From Ramlibacter humi (GTDB lineage Bacteria > Pseudomonadota > Gammaproteobacteria > Burkholderiales > Burkholderiaceae_C), in assembly GCF_004681975.1 (NCBI RefSeq), contig NZ_SMLK01000002.1, positions 310,001 to 374,000 of the forward strand: a DNA stretch of 64,000 nucleotides. The letters run 5' to 3'. This document shows positions 7,264-14,858 of the stretch, one piece after another. The stretch's first letter is position 1; each line of letters begins with the position of its first letter. The notes beneath the pieces are model-generated. The model was not told where the DNA came from, did not search any database, and worked only from the letters and a program-made list of their open reading frames with translations. Position numbers and translations under genes: made by a program.

Positions 7264-8112
7264 ATGTTGCCGCCCGACACAGACGGTGCGGAGGCTTTCG
7301 TGATGGATTGGGCCGCCGGGTTGTCGCGCGCCGCGCGCGGCGTGCTGGTGACCGTCGCCTCGGTGGAAGGCTCGGGGCCGCGCGAGCCGGGCGCGTGGAT
7401 GCTGGTGCTGCCCGGCGAGGTGCTGGGCACCATCGGCGGCGGGCGGCTGGAACATGACGCGCTGGCCATCGCGAGTGAAATGCTCTCGCAGGCCGGCGCG
7501 AAACCCGAACGGCGCCGCTTCGCGCTCGGCCCCAGCCTGGGCCAGTGCTGTGGCGGCGTGGTGCACCTTTCGTTCGAGCCGGTCACGGCCGCCGACGTTC
7601 CCGGGCTGCGTGACAGACTGGCGGAGGCGCTCACGCCGGTGGCGCTGTTCGGCGGCGGCCACGTCGGCACGGCCATCGCGCGGCTGTGCGCGGCCTTGCC
7701 GTTCGATCTGACATGGATCGACAGCCGCGACGGCATCTTTCCCGCGGACCTCGCGCCGAACATCCATTGCGAGCATTCCGATCCGGTGCAAGGCGCCGTG
7801 CCGCAGCTCGCGCCGGGCAGCCTGGTGCTGATCATGAGCTTCAGCCACGCCGAAGACCTGGACGTGCTGGCGGCCTGCCTGCGGCGCCGCCGCGACCGGC
7901 ACGACCTGCCGTTCGTGGGCCTGATCGGCAGCAAGACCAAGTGGGCCACCTTCCGCCACCGGCTGGAGCACCGCGGCTTCGCGGCGGAAGAACTCGATGC
8001 CGTCACCTGCCCCATCGGCGTGCCGGGCATCACCGGCAAGCAGCCCGCGGTGATCGCGGTGGCGGCCGTGGCCCAACTCCTGCAAGCCGCTTGCGCGAAC
8101 ATCACGACCTGA
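7264..8112 (+). CDS. xdhC: xanthine dehydrogenase accessory protein XdhC
   Basis: A 282-residue XdhC/CoxI-family protein. The N-terminal part has VASVEGSGPREPGAWMLV, GTIGGGRLEHDAL and a cysteine-containing LGQCCGGVVHLSFE segment. The C-terminal Rossmann-like part begins LFGGGHVGTAIARL and continues with FVGLIGSKTKWATF and CPIGVPGITGKQPAVIA. XdhC binds the molybdenum cofactor, helps its sulfuration and inserts it into XdhB. In many bacteria it follows xdhAB directly; here it is about 20 kb from them and instead heads the puuD operon. That still puts cofactor insertion and urate oxidation in one transcript. ATG 7264 is the first methionine in frame and no strong ribosome site is visible. Confidence 0.93.
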   Translation: MLPPDTDGAEAFVMDWAAGLSRAARGVLVTVASVEGSGPREPGAWMLVLPGEVLGTIGGGRLEHDALAIASEMLSQAGAKPERRRFALGPSLGQCCGGVVHLSFEPVTAADVPGLRDRLAEALTPVALFGGGHVGTAIARLCAALPFDLTWIDSRDGIFPADLAPNIHCEHSDPVQGAVPQLAPGSLVLIMSFSHAEDLDVLAACLRRRRDRHDLPFVGLIGSKTKWATFRHRLEHRGFAAEELDAVTCPIGVPGITGKQPAVIAVAAVAQLLQAACANITT

Positions 8113-8129
8113 GGGAAGAACGGGACGAC

Positions 8130-9329
8130 ATGGAAAGCTACCTCCTCGACTGGGCCAACCTGCTGCTGCGCTGGCTGCACGTGATCACCGCCATCGCGTG
8201 GGTGGGCTCGTCGTTCTATTTCGTGTTCCTGGACTCCAGCCTCACGCCGCCGGTGGACGAAGACCTGAAGCGCCAGGGCGTCAGCGGCGAACTGTGGGCC
8301 GTGCATGGCGGCGGCTTCTACCACCCGGTGAAGTTCGCAGTCGCGCCCCCGAAGTTGCCGGAGCACCTGCACTGGTTCTACTGGGAGAGCTACACGACCT
8401 GGATGTCGGGCTTCGCGCTCTTCGCGGTCACCTACCTTTGGAACGCGAGCACCTGGCTGGTCGATCCTTCGCGCACCAACTGGTCGGGCGGCGTCGCGGG
8501 CGCCGTGGCGATCGGCTTCATCGTGGTGTTCTGGTACGGCTACGACATCGTGTGCCGGCTGTTCGGGCAGCGCAAGAACGGCGACGCCATCGTCGGCGCG
8601 CTGGTCGCTGTGCTGGTGGCCATCGCCGCTTGGCTGGCCTGCCACTGGTTCCCTGGCCGCGCCGCCTTCCTGCTGGTGGGCGCGATGATCGCCAGCACCA
8701 TGACGGCCAACGTCGGGTTCTGGATCATCCCGGGCCAGCGCAAGATGGTCGCGGCCATCCGCGAAGGCAAGCCGGTGGATCCCATCCACGGCTGGCGCGG
8801 CAAGCAGCGCAGCGTGCACAACACCTACTTCACGCTGCCGGTGCTGCTGGCCATGCTGTCCAACCACTACGGCTTCCTGTGGAACCACCCGCGCAACTGG
8901 CTGGTGCTGCTGCTCATGATGTTCGCGGGCGCGGCGATCCGGCAGTTCTTCGTTCTGCGCCATGGCTGGAAGCTGGGCCGCAACAAGCATCCGCTGCCCT
9001 ACGCACTGGCGGGCATCGTCGCGATCGTCGTCACCGTGGTCTGGCTGGCGCCCGCACCTCAACTGGCGCCAGCCGCGGCGCCCGCGCAGGTGGGCTACGC
9101 GCAGGTCCAGCCCATCCTGGAGCAGCGCTGCTACCTGTGCCACGGCGCGCAGGTGCAGATGAAGAACGTGCGGCTGGACAGCGCGCAGTCCCTGAAGGAA
9201 CACGCCGCCGCCGTCTACCAGCAGGCCGTGGTGCAGAAGACCATGCCGCTGAACAACGCGACGAACATCACGGATGGGGAGCGCGCCGTGCTGGGGCAGT
9301 GGTTCCAGCAAGGGGCGAAGGTGGACTGA
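8130..9329 (+). CDS. puuD: urate hydroxylase PuuD with C-terminal cytochrome c domain
   Basis: A 399-residue integral membrane urate oxidase. About seven or eight hydrophobic helices span residues 8-305, with conserved segments NLLLRWLHVITAIAWVGSSFYF (10-31), HGGGFYHPVKF, LHWFYWESYTTWMSG and NTYFTLPVLLAMLSNHY. After a short linker comes a periplasmic mono-haem cytochrome c domain with the haem motif CYLCH (334-338) and a distal methionine near KTMPLNN. It oxidises urate to 5-hydroxyisourate and passes electrons through the haem to the respiratory chain rather than to oxygen directly. It follows xdhC by 17 bases and feeds UraH. ATG 8130 follows a weak GGGA ribosome site. Confidence 0.95.
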   Translation: MESYLLDWANLLLRWLHVITAIAWVGSSFYFVFLDSSLTPPVDEDLKRQGVSGELWAVHGGGFYHPVKFAVAPPKLPEHLHWFYWESYTTWMSGFALFAVTYLWNASTWLVDPSRTNWSGGVAGAVAIGFIVVFWYGYDIVCRLFGQRKNGDAIVGALVAVLVAIAAWLACHWFPGRAAFLLVGAMIASTMTANVGFWIIPGQRKMVAAIREGKPVDPIHGWRGKQRSVHNTYFTLPVLLAMLSNHYGFLWNHPRNWLVLLLMMFAGAAIRQFFVLRHGWKLGRNKHPLPYALAGIVAIVVTVVWLAPAPQLAPAAAPAQVGYAQVQPILEQRCYLCHGAQVQMKNVRLDSAQSLKEHAAAVYQQAVVQKTMPLNNATNITDGERAVLGQWFQQGAKVD

Positions 9330-9342
9330 CACAATCGCGCCT

Positions 9343-9570
9343 GTGCACCACCAGGCCACGCTCACCTTCGGCGACCCCGCCTACCGCCCCGGCACCGAAG
9401 GGCCCGACGACATGGCCGCCCACGCGCGCACCGTGCCCACGGGCGGATCGCTCACGGTGCCCGTCGGCAACGGCCGGCTGATGCAGGGCACCTGGCAGGG
9501 CCTGTTTCTCTGGGAGCACCGCACCGGGCCGCAGCGGCGGCACCTGGTGGTGACGGTGCTCGGCGAATGA
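9343..9570 (+). pseudogene. N-terminally truncated YjbQ/UPF0047 remnant
   Basis: Seventy-five codons match the C-terminal half of YjbQ (secondary thiamine-phosphate synthase family, usually about 138 residues): GTEGPDDMAAHARTVPTGG, SLTVPVGNGRLMQGTWQGL and LWEHRTGPQRRHLVVTVLGE. The N-terminal half, including the conserved HTSAS segment, is missing. The GTG at 9343 is the best start; a CACAAT -10-like hexamer ends eight bases before it, so a leaderless transcript is possible. The downstream kinase start overlaps the stop as ATGA. It could be a decayed gene or a retained small protein. Confidence 0.7.
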
Positions 9571-10901
9571 TCGGAACTCCCATGAACTCCACGCCCGACG
9601 CCCGCAAAGATCCTCGCGGCTTCCTCGAACACCTGTACCGCGTGGCCGTGCAGCGCGCATTGCCCCTGCACACGACGAAAGCATTCCTGCCTTCCCCGCC
9701 GAAGGGCCGCACCGTCGTGCTGGGCGCGGGCAAGGCGGGCGGCGCGATGGCGCAGGCGGTGGAAGCGCTGTGGCCGCAGGACGCGCCGCTGTCCGGGCTG
9801 GTCGTCACGCGCTACCACCACGTGCCGCCGCGGCCGCAGGGGTTGAAGCAGCGAATCGAGGTGGTCGAGGCCGCGCACCCCGTGCCCGATGCCGCCGGCC
9901 TGGCCGCCGCGCAGCGCATCCTGCAGATGGCGCAGGGCCTGACCAAAGACGACCTGGTGCTGTTCCTGATTTCCGGTGGCGGCTCGGCGCTGCTCACGCT
10001 GCCCGCCGAAGGCCTGACACTGGAAGACAAGCAGCGCGTCAACCGCGGCCTGCTGGAGAGCGGCGCCAACATCGGCGAGATGAACTGCGTGCGCAAGCAC
10101 CTGTCGCGCATCAAGGGCGGCCGATTGGCCGCGGCGTGCGCGCCCGCGCGCGTGGTGACGCTGACCATCAGCGACGTGCCCGGCGACGACCCTTCCGTCA
10201 TTGCCAGCGGCCCCACGGTGCCGGACGTGACGACCTGCGCCGACGCGGTGGCCATCCTGGAGCGCTATGGCATCGAGGTGCCCGGCGCGATCATGAGCCT
10301 GCTGGAGCAGGGCGCGCTGGAAACGCCCAAGCCCGGCGACCCGGCGTTCGACGGCCACGAAGTGCACATGATCGCCACGCCGCAGCAGTCGCTGGAAGCG
10401 GCCGCGCAGGCGGCGCGCGCGGCGGGCCTTCATGCCTACATCCTCAGCGACGAAATGGAAGGCGAGTCGCGCGAGGTCGGCAAGGTGCAGGCCGCGCTGG
10501 CCCGCGCGTCGGCGCGGCGCGGCGAGCCTTTCGAGCGGCCTTGCGTCATCCTGTCGGGCGGCGAGACCACGGTGACGGTGCGCAAGCAGCCCGAGGGCAC
10601 GCCGCGGGGCCGCGGCGGGCGCGCCGGCGAGTTCTGCCTGGGTCTGGCGCAGGCGCTGCAGGGGCAGCCCGACGTGTGGGGCCTGGCCGCGGACACCGAC
10701 GGCATCGACGGCGTGGAAGACAATGCGGGCGCCTTCGTCGCGCCCGACACGCTGCAGCGCGCGGCGGCGCAAGGCCTGAAGGTGGACCGCCATCTGGATC
10801 GCAACGACGCCTACGGTTACTTCAGCGCCCTGGGCGACCTGGTGGTCACCGGGCCCACGCACACCAACGTCAACGACTTCCGCGCGCTGCTGGTGTTGTG
10901 A
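9567..10901 (+). CDS. glycerate 2-kinase (DUF4147/MOFRL type)
   Basis: A 444-residue type-2 glycerate kinase of the GckA/TtuD group. The N-terminal DUF4147 domain has VVLGAGKAGGAMAQAVE, LISGGGSALLTLP (140s region), NCVRKHLSRIKGGRLA and ISDVPGDDPSVIASGPT. The C-terminal MOFRL domain has VILSGGETTVTV, GRGGRAGEFCLGLA and AADTDGIDGVEDNAGAF. It phosphorylates glycerate, the product of the glyoxylate-tartronate semialdehyde route, and so links ureide-derived glyoxylate to central metabolism. The start at 9567 (ATGA with the preceding stop) and the ATG at 9582 are both plausible; the longer one is given. Glyoxylate carboligase and tartronate semialdehyde reductase are not in the window. Confidence 0.9.
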   Translation: MIGTPMNSTPDARKDPRGFLEHLYRVAVQRALPLHTTKAFLPSPPKGRTVVLGAGKAGGAMAQAVEALWPQDAPLSGLVVTRYHHVPPRPQGLKQRIEVVEAAHPVPDAAGLAAAQRILQMAQGLTKDDLVLFLISGGGSALLTLPAEGLTLEDKQRVNRGLLESGANIGEMNCVRKHLSRIKGGRLAAACAPARVVTLTISDVPGDDPSVIASGPTVPDVTTCADAVAILERYGIEVPGAIMSLLEQGALETPKPGDPAFDGHEVHMIATPQQSLEAAAQAARAAGLHAYILSDEMEGESREVGKVQAALARASARRGEPFERPCVILSGGETTVTVRKQPEGTPRGRGGRAGEFCLGLAQALQGQPDVWGLAADTDGIDGVEDNAGAFVAPDTLQRAAAQGLKVDRHLDRNDAYGYFSALGDLVVTGPTHTNVNDFRALLVL

Positions 10902-10912
10902 CGCCCTGGCGG

Positions 10913-11191
10913 TCAGCGCGCTGCACGCGCGGCCGCGGCTTGCGCCACTTCGGGCGGCAGCCGCTGCAGCAGCCAGCGAAGCGCCAGCGGCACCAGTACC
11001 AGGTCGTCCACCACCCCGAAGAACGGAATGAAATCGGGCACGAAGTCGAACGGTGAGATCAGGTAAAGCACCGCCAGCGCCACGCCCAGCTTGAACCAGC
11101 CGGGCGCCAGCGGGTGGCGCAGGGCGAACCACAGCCGGCGCGCGTCGCCGCGCATCACGGTCCACAAGAGGCTCAGGCGCTTGAACAGCAT
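10913..11191 (-). CDS. YkvA/DUF1232 small membrane protein
   Basis: A 92-residue protein with the DUF1232 signature LYLISPFDFVPDFIPFFGVVDDLVLVPLALRWLL (about 40-75). The repeated P-F-D and D-D-hydrophobic pattern defines the YkvA family, whose molecular role is unknown. The ATG at 11191 fits because GTGGAG lies at a proper distance. A longer frame upstream would have to read through a strong hairpin. It converges with the glycerate kinase, 11 bases apart, and is likely monocistronic. Confidence 0.85.
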   Translation of the reverse strand: MLFKRLSLLWTVMRGDARRLWFALRHPLAPGWFKLGVALAVLYLISPFDFVPDFIPFFGVVDDLVLVPLALRWLLQRLPPEVAQAAAARAAR

Positions 11192-11198
11192 TGCGACT

Positions 11199-11224
11199 CC
11201 ACGCGGGCTCGCTGCCCGCGGTGG
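11199..11224 (-). promoter_or_regulatory. hairpin masking the ribosome site of the DUF1232 gene
   Basis: CGCGGGC (11202-11208) and GCCCGCG (11214-11220), extended by CCA/TGG with one bulged base, form a roughly 10-bp GC stem with a five-base loop. On the minus strand its 3' arm runs into the TGGAG Shine-Dalgarno, eight bases before the start codon. This predicts translational control, for example a thermometer or ligand switch; the effect is inferred. Confidence 0.5.
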
Positions 11225-11358
11225 ACAGTTTGGGATGCCCACGCGCCAGCGCAAGGGCTGGAACGCGGCGTTACACCGGCGGGCGGCACGTGGTGCTGCC
11301 CGATTCCTGTGGATGAGGTAGCGCTAGACTTGCCGGCTTCTCGCGCCACCGTTATGCC

Positions 11359-12516
11359 ATGCCGACACAAGGTTCGATGACACCCCTTTCGCCCTCCGCC
11401 GGGTCACTGCCCGGCCGCTGGCTCGGGTCGGTGATCTCCAGGTGCACGAAAGCACACTATCCCGAAGTGGCCTGCGACGGGCAGAGCTACCGCCGGCAGG
11501 TGTCGTCCTTCAAGATCGTCAAGAAATACCTGCACAAGCGGCTGGCCTTGGCGCTTGGCGGGCAAGGCGCGCTGGTGCGCCAGCACGTGCCGCCCGGCTC
11601 CCGCGTCCTCTGGCTGTTCACCGGCAAAAGGAATTTCGGCGATGCGAACCTGGAGCTGTCGGGCCGCGCGCTGCTGAAGGGGCGGGGCGTCCGCATCGAT
11701 TTGCTGACCTTGCCCAATCTCCATGCCTTGTTCAAGGAAGACGACGTCTTCGAGAACGTCTTCCAGGATGTCCGCGAGGTCCGGCCGGGCGACTACGACT
11801 TCATCCTGCTGTCGGAGTACAACCATCGCAGCATCCGGCTGAAGCGGCGGTTCTTCCGCTGCCTGCCCTTTGCGTGCCTGTTCGGCTATTTCGACGGACC
11901 CGCCCGGAACCAGAGCTGCTTCAGCCACGCGGCCATCAATGACATCTTCCGCTTGCAGCTCACGTCCGAGCAGGTGCTCGCCGCGGCCAAGCCGTATCTC
12001 TGCACCAGCGAAGCCACGAAAGCCTCGGTGGCATCACTGATCCCGCAGGAGCCCTACGTCACGGTCTCCATCGGCGGCATCGATCCCTTCCGCTCCTATC
12101 GGCACTGGCCGGAGTTCCTGCGCCTGCTCGACGAGTGCGATTCGGCCGGCGTGCCGAAAACCGTGGTGCTCGTGGGTTCGGACAATGGGCTGGACATGCT
12201 GGAGAAAATCCAGGCGGAGCACTACCCGCGCTTGCGGGTCCGGTCGCTCATCGGGCAGCTGTCCATCCTGCAGACGCGCGAAGTCATCGCGCAGGCCAGG
12301 GCCTTCGTCGGCTGCGACGGGGGGTTGATGCACGTGGCACATTCCACCGGCACGCGCAGCGTTTCACTGTTTGCCGTCACCGAACCTTGGCAATACTGGC
12401 TGACCGAGCGTTGCGGCTCCTTGCCGATCCAGAGCGGCAGCGACGTCAGTGCCATCGAGCCGGTGCGCATCCTGGAATCGCTGCAGGAGATCGGCTCGGC
12501 TGCCGTGCCTGCCTGA
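11359..12516 (+). CDS. GT9-family glycosyltransferase (heptosyltransferase-like)
   Basis: A 385-residue protein resembling glycosyltransferase family 9. The N-terminal half has VLWLFTGKRNFGDANLELSG, a KxxGDA-like nucleotide-sugar fold opening, and DFILLSEYNHRS. The C-terminal half has VVLVGSDNGLDMLEKIQ, LSILQTREVIAQARAFVG and the diagnostic CDGGLMHVAHSTGTRSVSLFAVTEP, which corresponds to the D-x-G-x-M-H-x-A nucleotide-sugar site of WaaC/WaaF/RfaQ enzymes. A role in LPS core or surface-glycan assembly follows from the family. It stands alone, flanked by convergent genes and far from the glycan genes at the right edge. The sequence around 11.44-11.95 kb looks somewhat less GC-rich than its neighbours, so acquisition is possible. 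The ATG at 11377 is an alternative start. Confidence 0.75.
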   Translation: MPTQGSMTPLSPSAGSLPGRWLGSVISRCTKAHYPEVACDGQSYRRQVSSFKIVKKYLHKRLALALGGQGALVRQHVPPGSRVLWLFTGKRNFGDANLELSGRALLKGRGVRIDLLTLPNLHALFKEDDVFENVFQDVREVRPGDYDFILLSEYNHRSIRLKRRFFRCLPFACLFGYFDGPARNQSCFSHAAINDIFRLQLTSEQVLAAAKPYLCTSEATKASVASLIPQEPYVTVSIGGIDPFRSYRHWPEFLRLLDECDSAGVPKTVVLVGSDNGLDMLEKIQAEHYPRLRVRSLIGQLSILQTREVIAQARAFVGCDGGLMHVAHSTGTRSVSLFAVTEPWQYWLTERCGSLPIQSGSDVSAIEPVRILESLQEIGSAAVPA

Positions 12517-12546
12517 GCCGGTGGCGACGGGCGCGGACAGCGCTCG

Positions 12547-12960
12547 TTACTCGCAGAGCGCGCGGATGCCTTCGGGGATGGGCTGCGCGAAGATGCTGCC
12601 GTCGTCGCGCCGGCCCGCGAAGATGCGCACTTCCTCGCACTCCAGCAGCAGGTCTTCGCCCTTCATGACGCGGTAACGCTGCGTGAAACTCTTGCCGCGC
12701 CATTCGCCGATGCTGGTGACGATGTCCAGCCGGTCGCCGTAGGTGGCGGTCTTGAGGAACCGCGCCTTGGTGTCCACCAGTGGCGTGCCGATGACACCCA
12801 GCGTCTTCTCCGTCTCGGCCCACGGCGGCACGCCGCACTCGATGAAGAAGTGCCGCGATGCCGCGTCGATCCAGCGGAAGAAGTTGGGGAACCAGACGAT
12901 GCGCGCGGGGTCGCAGTCGCCGAACTCGACGCGGACGGTGTACGTGACCTCTTTGGACAT
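12547..12960 (-). CDS. acyl-CoA thioesterase, 4-hydroxybenzoyl-CoA thioesterase type
   Basis: A 137-residue hot-dog-fold enzyme. The segment RVEFGDCDPARIVWFPNF followed by FRWIDAASRHFF holds the catalytic Asp of the Pseudomonas-type 4-hydroxybenzoyl-CoA thioesterases (GDCDPAGIVWYPNY). It hydrolyses an aryl- or acyl-CoA to the free acid. It is the last gene of the TRAP operon, starting inside the DctM stop as TGATG, which fixes the start at 12960. Pairing with a TRAP transporter and with indolepyruvate oxidoreductase upstream suggests aryl-CoA as substrate, but the natural substrate cannot be read from sequence. Confidence 0.85.
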   Translation of the reverse strand: MSKEVTYTVRVEFGDCDPARIVWFPNFFRWIDAASRHFFIECGVPPWAETEKTLGVIGTPLVDTKARFLKTATYGDRLDIVTSIGEWRGKSFTQRYRVMKGEDLLLECEEVRIFAGRRDDGSIFAQPIPEGIRALCE

Positions 12961-14264
12961 CAGCCCATTTTCCCCGGCAGCCACAGCGCGATGACGGGGA
13001 ACGCGATGAGGATGACGAGCCGGATGATGTCGGTGGCCACGAACGGCAGCACGCCCTTGAAGATGGTGGTGAAGCTGACGTCGTGCACCACGCTCTTGAT
13101 CACGAACACGTTCATGCCCACGGGCGGGTGGATGAGGCCCAGCTCCACCGTCATCACGATGATGATGCCGAACCAGATGGGGTCGAAGCCCAGCTGCGTG
13201 ATCACCGGGAAGATGATGGGCACGGTGAGGATGATCATCGCCATCGCGTCCATCAGGCAGCCCAGCACCAGGTACATGACCATGATGAGGGCCAGCACGC
13301 CGTAGCTGCCGACGCCCAGGCCGGTGAGGAAGGCGGTGAGCTTCTGCGGCGTCTGCGTGATGGTGAGGAAGTAGCCGAACATCAGCGCGCCGATCAGCAC
13401 GGTGAACACCGCGGCCGCCGTGCGCGTGGCCGACAGCAGCGCCTGCTTGATCTTGTCGCGGTCGAGCTTGCCCCGGATCAGGCCGAGCAGGAAGGCGCCG
13501 CTGGCGCCGACACCCCCTGCTTCCGTCGGCGTGAAGAAGCCGCCGTACAGGCCGCCGACGACGAACAGGAACAGCACCAGCGGCGCCCACACGTTCTTCA
13601 GGTCGGCGACGCGCTCGGGCCAGGGCTTGGCCTGCCCGCCGGGCAGCCACTCGGGCTTGACCTTCACGATGATCATGATGGTGATCACGTACAGCAGCAT
13701 CGCGAACAGGCCGGGGATGATGCCGGCCATGAACAGCTTGCCGATGTCCTGCTGCGTCAGGATGGCGTAGACCGCCAGCACGGTGGAAGGCGGCAGCATC
13801 GCGCCCAGCGTGCCGCCCGCGGCGATGACGCCGGTGGAGAACGACTGCGGGTAGCCGAAGCGGCGCATCTCCGGGTAGGCCACGCTGGAGAACGTGGCCG
13901 CGGTGGCGACGGACGAACCGCAGATGGCCGCGAAGCCGCCGCACGCCAGCACGGTGGCCACGCCCAGGCCGCCGCGCAGGTGGCCGATCATGGAGTTGGC
14001 GGCCTTGAACAGTTCGCGGCTGACGCCCGACACCGACACGAACGCGCCCATCAGCATGAACATGGGGATGACGCCGAACGTGTAGTCGGTCACCGTGCGC
14101 ATCGAGGTCTGGCCCACGAGCTTGAGCGCCGGGCCGGCGCCGGCGATCCACGCGTAGCCGGAGATGCCCACCAGCCCCATGGCCATGCCCACGGGCACGC
14201 GCAGGAGCATGAGGGCGAAGAGGGAGAGGAAGCCGATCAGGGCAACGAGATCTGTTTCAGCCAT
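12960..14264 (-). CDS. dctM: TRAP transporter large permease (DctM)
   Basis: A 434-residue membrane protein with about twelve hydrophobic helices. It opens VALIGFLSLFALMLLRVPVGMAMGLVGISG and has MRTVTDYTFGVIPMFMLMGAFVSVSG, STVATAATFSSVAYPEM and PVGMNVFVIKSV, which are standard DctM/TTT-family segments. It moves an organic acid across the inner membrane with sodium or proton, using the DctP receptor. The start at 14264 overlaps the DctQ stop as TGATG, and its own stop overlaps the thioesterase start the same way, so the three are translationally coupled. Confidence 0.93.
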   Translation of the reverse strand: MAETDLVALIGFLSLFALMLLRVPVGMAMGLVGISGYAWIAGAGPALKLVGQTSMRTVTDYTFGVIPMFMLMGAFVSVSGVSRELFKAANSMIGHLRGGLGVATVLACGGFAAICGSSVATAATFSSVAYPEMRRFGYPQSFSTGVIAAGGTLGAMLPPSTVLAVYAILTQQDIGKLFMAGIIPGLFAMLLYVITIMIIVKVKPEWLPGGQAKPWPERVADLKNVWAPLVLFLFVVGGLYGGFFTPTEAGGVGASGAFLLGLIRGKLDRDKIKQALLSATRTAAAVFTVLIGALMFGYFLTITQTPQKLTAFLTGLGVGSYGVLALIMVMYLVLGCLMDAMAMIILTVPIIFPVITQLGFDPIWFGIIIVMTVELGLIHPPVGMNVFVIKSVVHDVSFTTIFKGVLPFVATDIIRLVILIAFPVIALWLPGKMG

Positions 14265-14785
14265 CACTCGACCGCTTTCTTTTCGAAGTGTTCGTCGTGG
14301 AGTGCTTCCGGCTTGAACACGAGGCGCCAGGTGCGGATGGCGATCAGCACCACCGCGCAGACGTCGCCGATCCAGGCCACCGCGTAGAACGGCCAGGTGG
14401 GCAGGTTGAGGTCGTACGTGAGCACGTGGTCGACGTAGGTGAGCTTGACCTTGTCGAACAGCATGGCGGTCTGCACGATCACCACGAACAGCAGCACCAG
14501 CGTGGCGAAGACGTCGATGGCGCGCTTGGCGCGCTTGCCCACGGCCGTCCACACCAGGTCCACCGTGATGTGGCCGCCGCGGTAGCTGGTGGCGGCGATG
14601 CCCCAGAAGATGAGGATGCCCAGCAGCATGCGGCCGAAGTCGTAGTAGTCGGGGATGGACGTGCTGAAGAACTTGCGCAGCAGCACGTTGACGAAGATGT
14701 TGAGCGCGACGATCCCCACGAAGATGGCGGCCAGCCACTCGATGGTGTTGATGAACCGGTCGGCGAAGTTCTGTTTCTGCGGCAA
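14264..14785 (-). CDS. dctQ: TRAP transporter small permease (DctQ)
   Basis: A 173-residue DctQ protein with four hydrophobic helices (IEWLAAIFVGIVALNIFVNVLLRKF, MLLGILIFWGIAATSYRGGHITVDLVW, VFATLVLLFVVIVQTAMLF and WPFYAVAWIGDVCAVVLIAI). The RGGHI segment is typical. The start is chosen as the TTG at 14785, with GAGGGGG about eight bases upstream. A longer ATG frame from 14842 would begin inside a strong GC hairpin and add an un-DctQ-like arginine-rich leader of 19 residues. DctQ pairs with DctM in the membrane. It ends TGATG into dctM. Confidence 0.88.
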   Translation of the reverse strand: MPQKQNFADRFINTIEWLAAIFVGIVALNIFVNVLLRKFFSTSIPDYYDFGRMLLGILIFWGIAATSYRGGHITVDLVWTAVGKRAKRAIDVFATLVLLFVVIVQTAMLFDKVKLTYVDHVLTYDLNLPTWPFYAVAWIGDVCAVVLIAIRTWRLVFKPEALHDEHFEKKAVE

Positions 14786-14803
14786 GAAGCGGCCCCCTCT
14801 TCG

Positions 14804-14839
14804 AAAATCGGCCCGGCGCGCCTTCCGGCGGGCCGGGCC
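14804..14839 (-). terminator. intra-operon hairpin and T-run between dctP and dctQ
   Basis: GGCCCGGC (14810-14817) pairs with GCCGGGCC (14832-14839), with an inner GCC-TTCC-GGC stem. On the minus strand it is followed by four T. Its place between receptor and permease genes suggests partial termination or mRNA protection, giving more DctP than DctQM, as is common in such operons. Confidence 0.65.
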
Positions 14840-14858
14840 CATTGCCCTCGGCGCGGGA

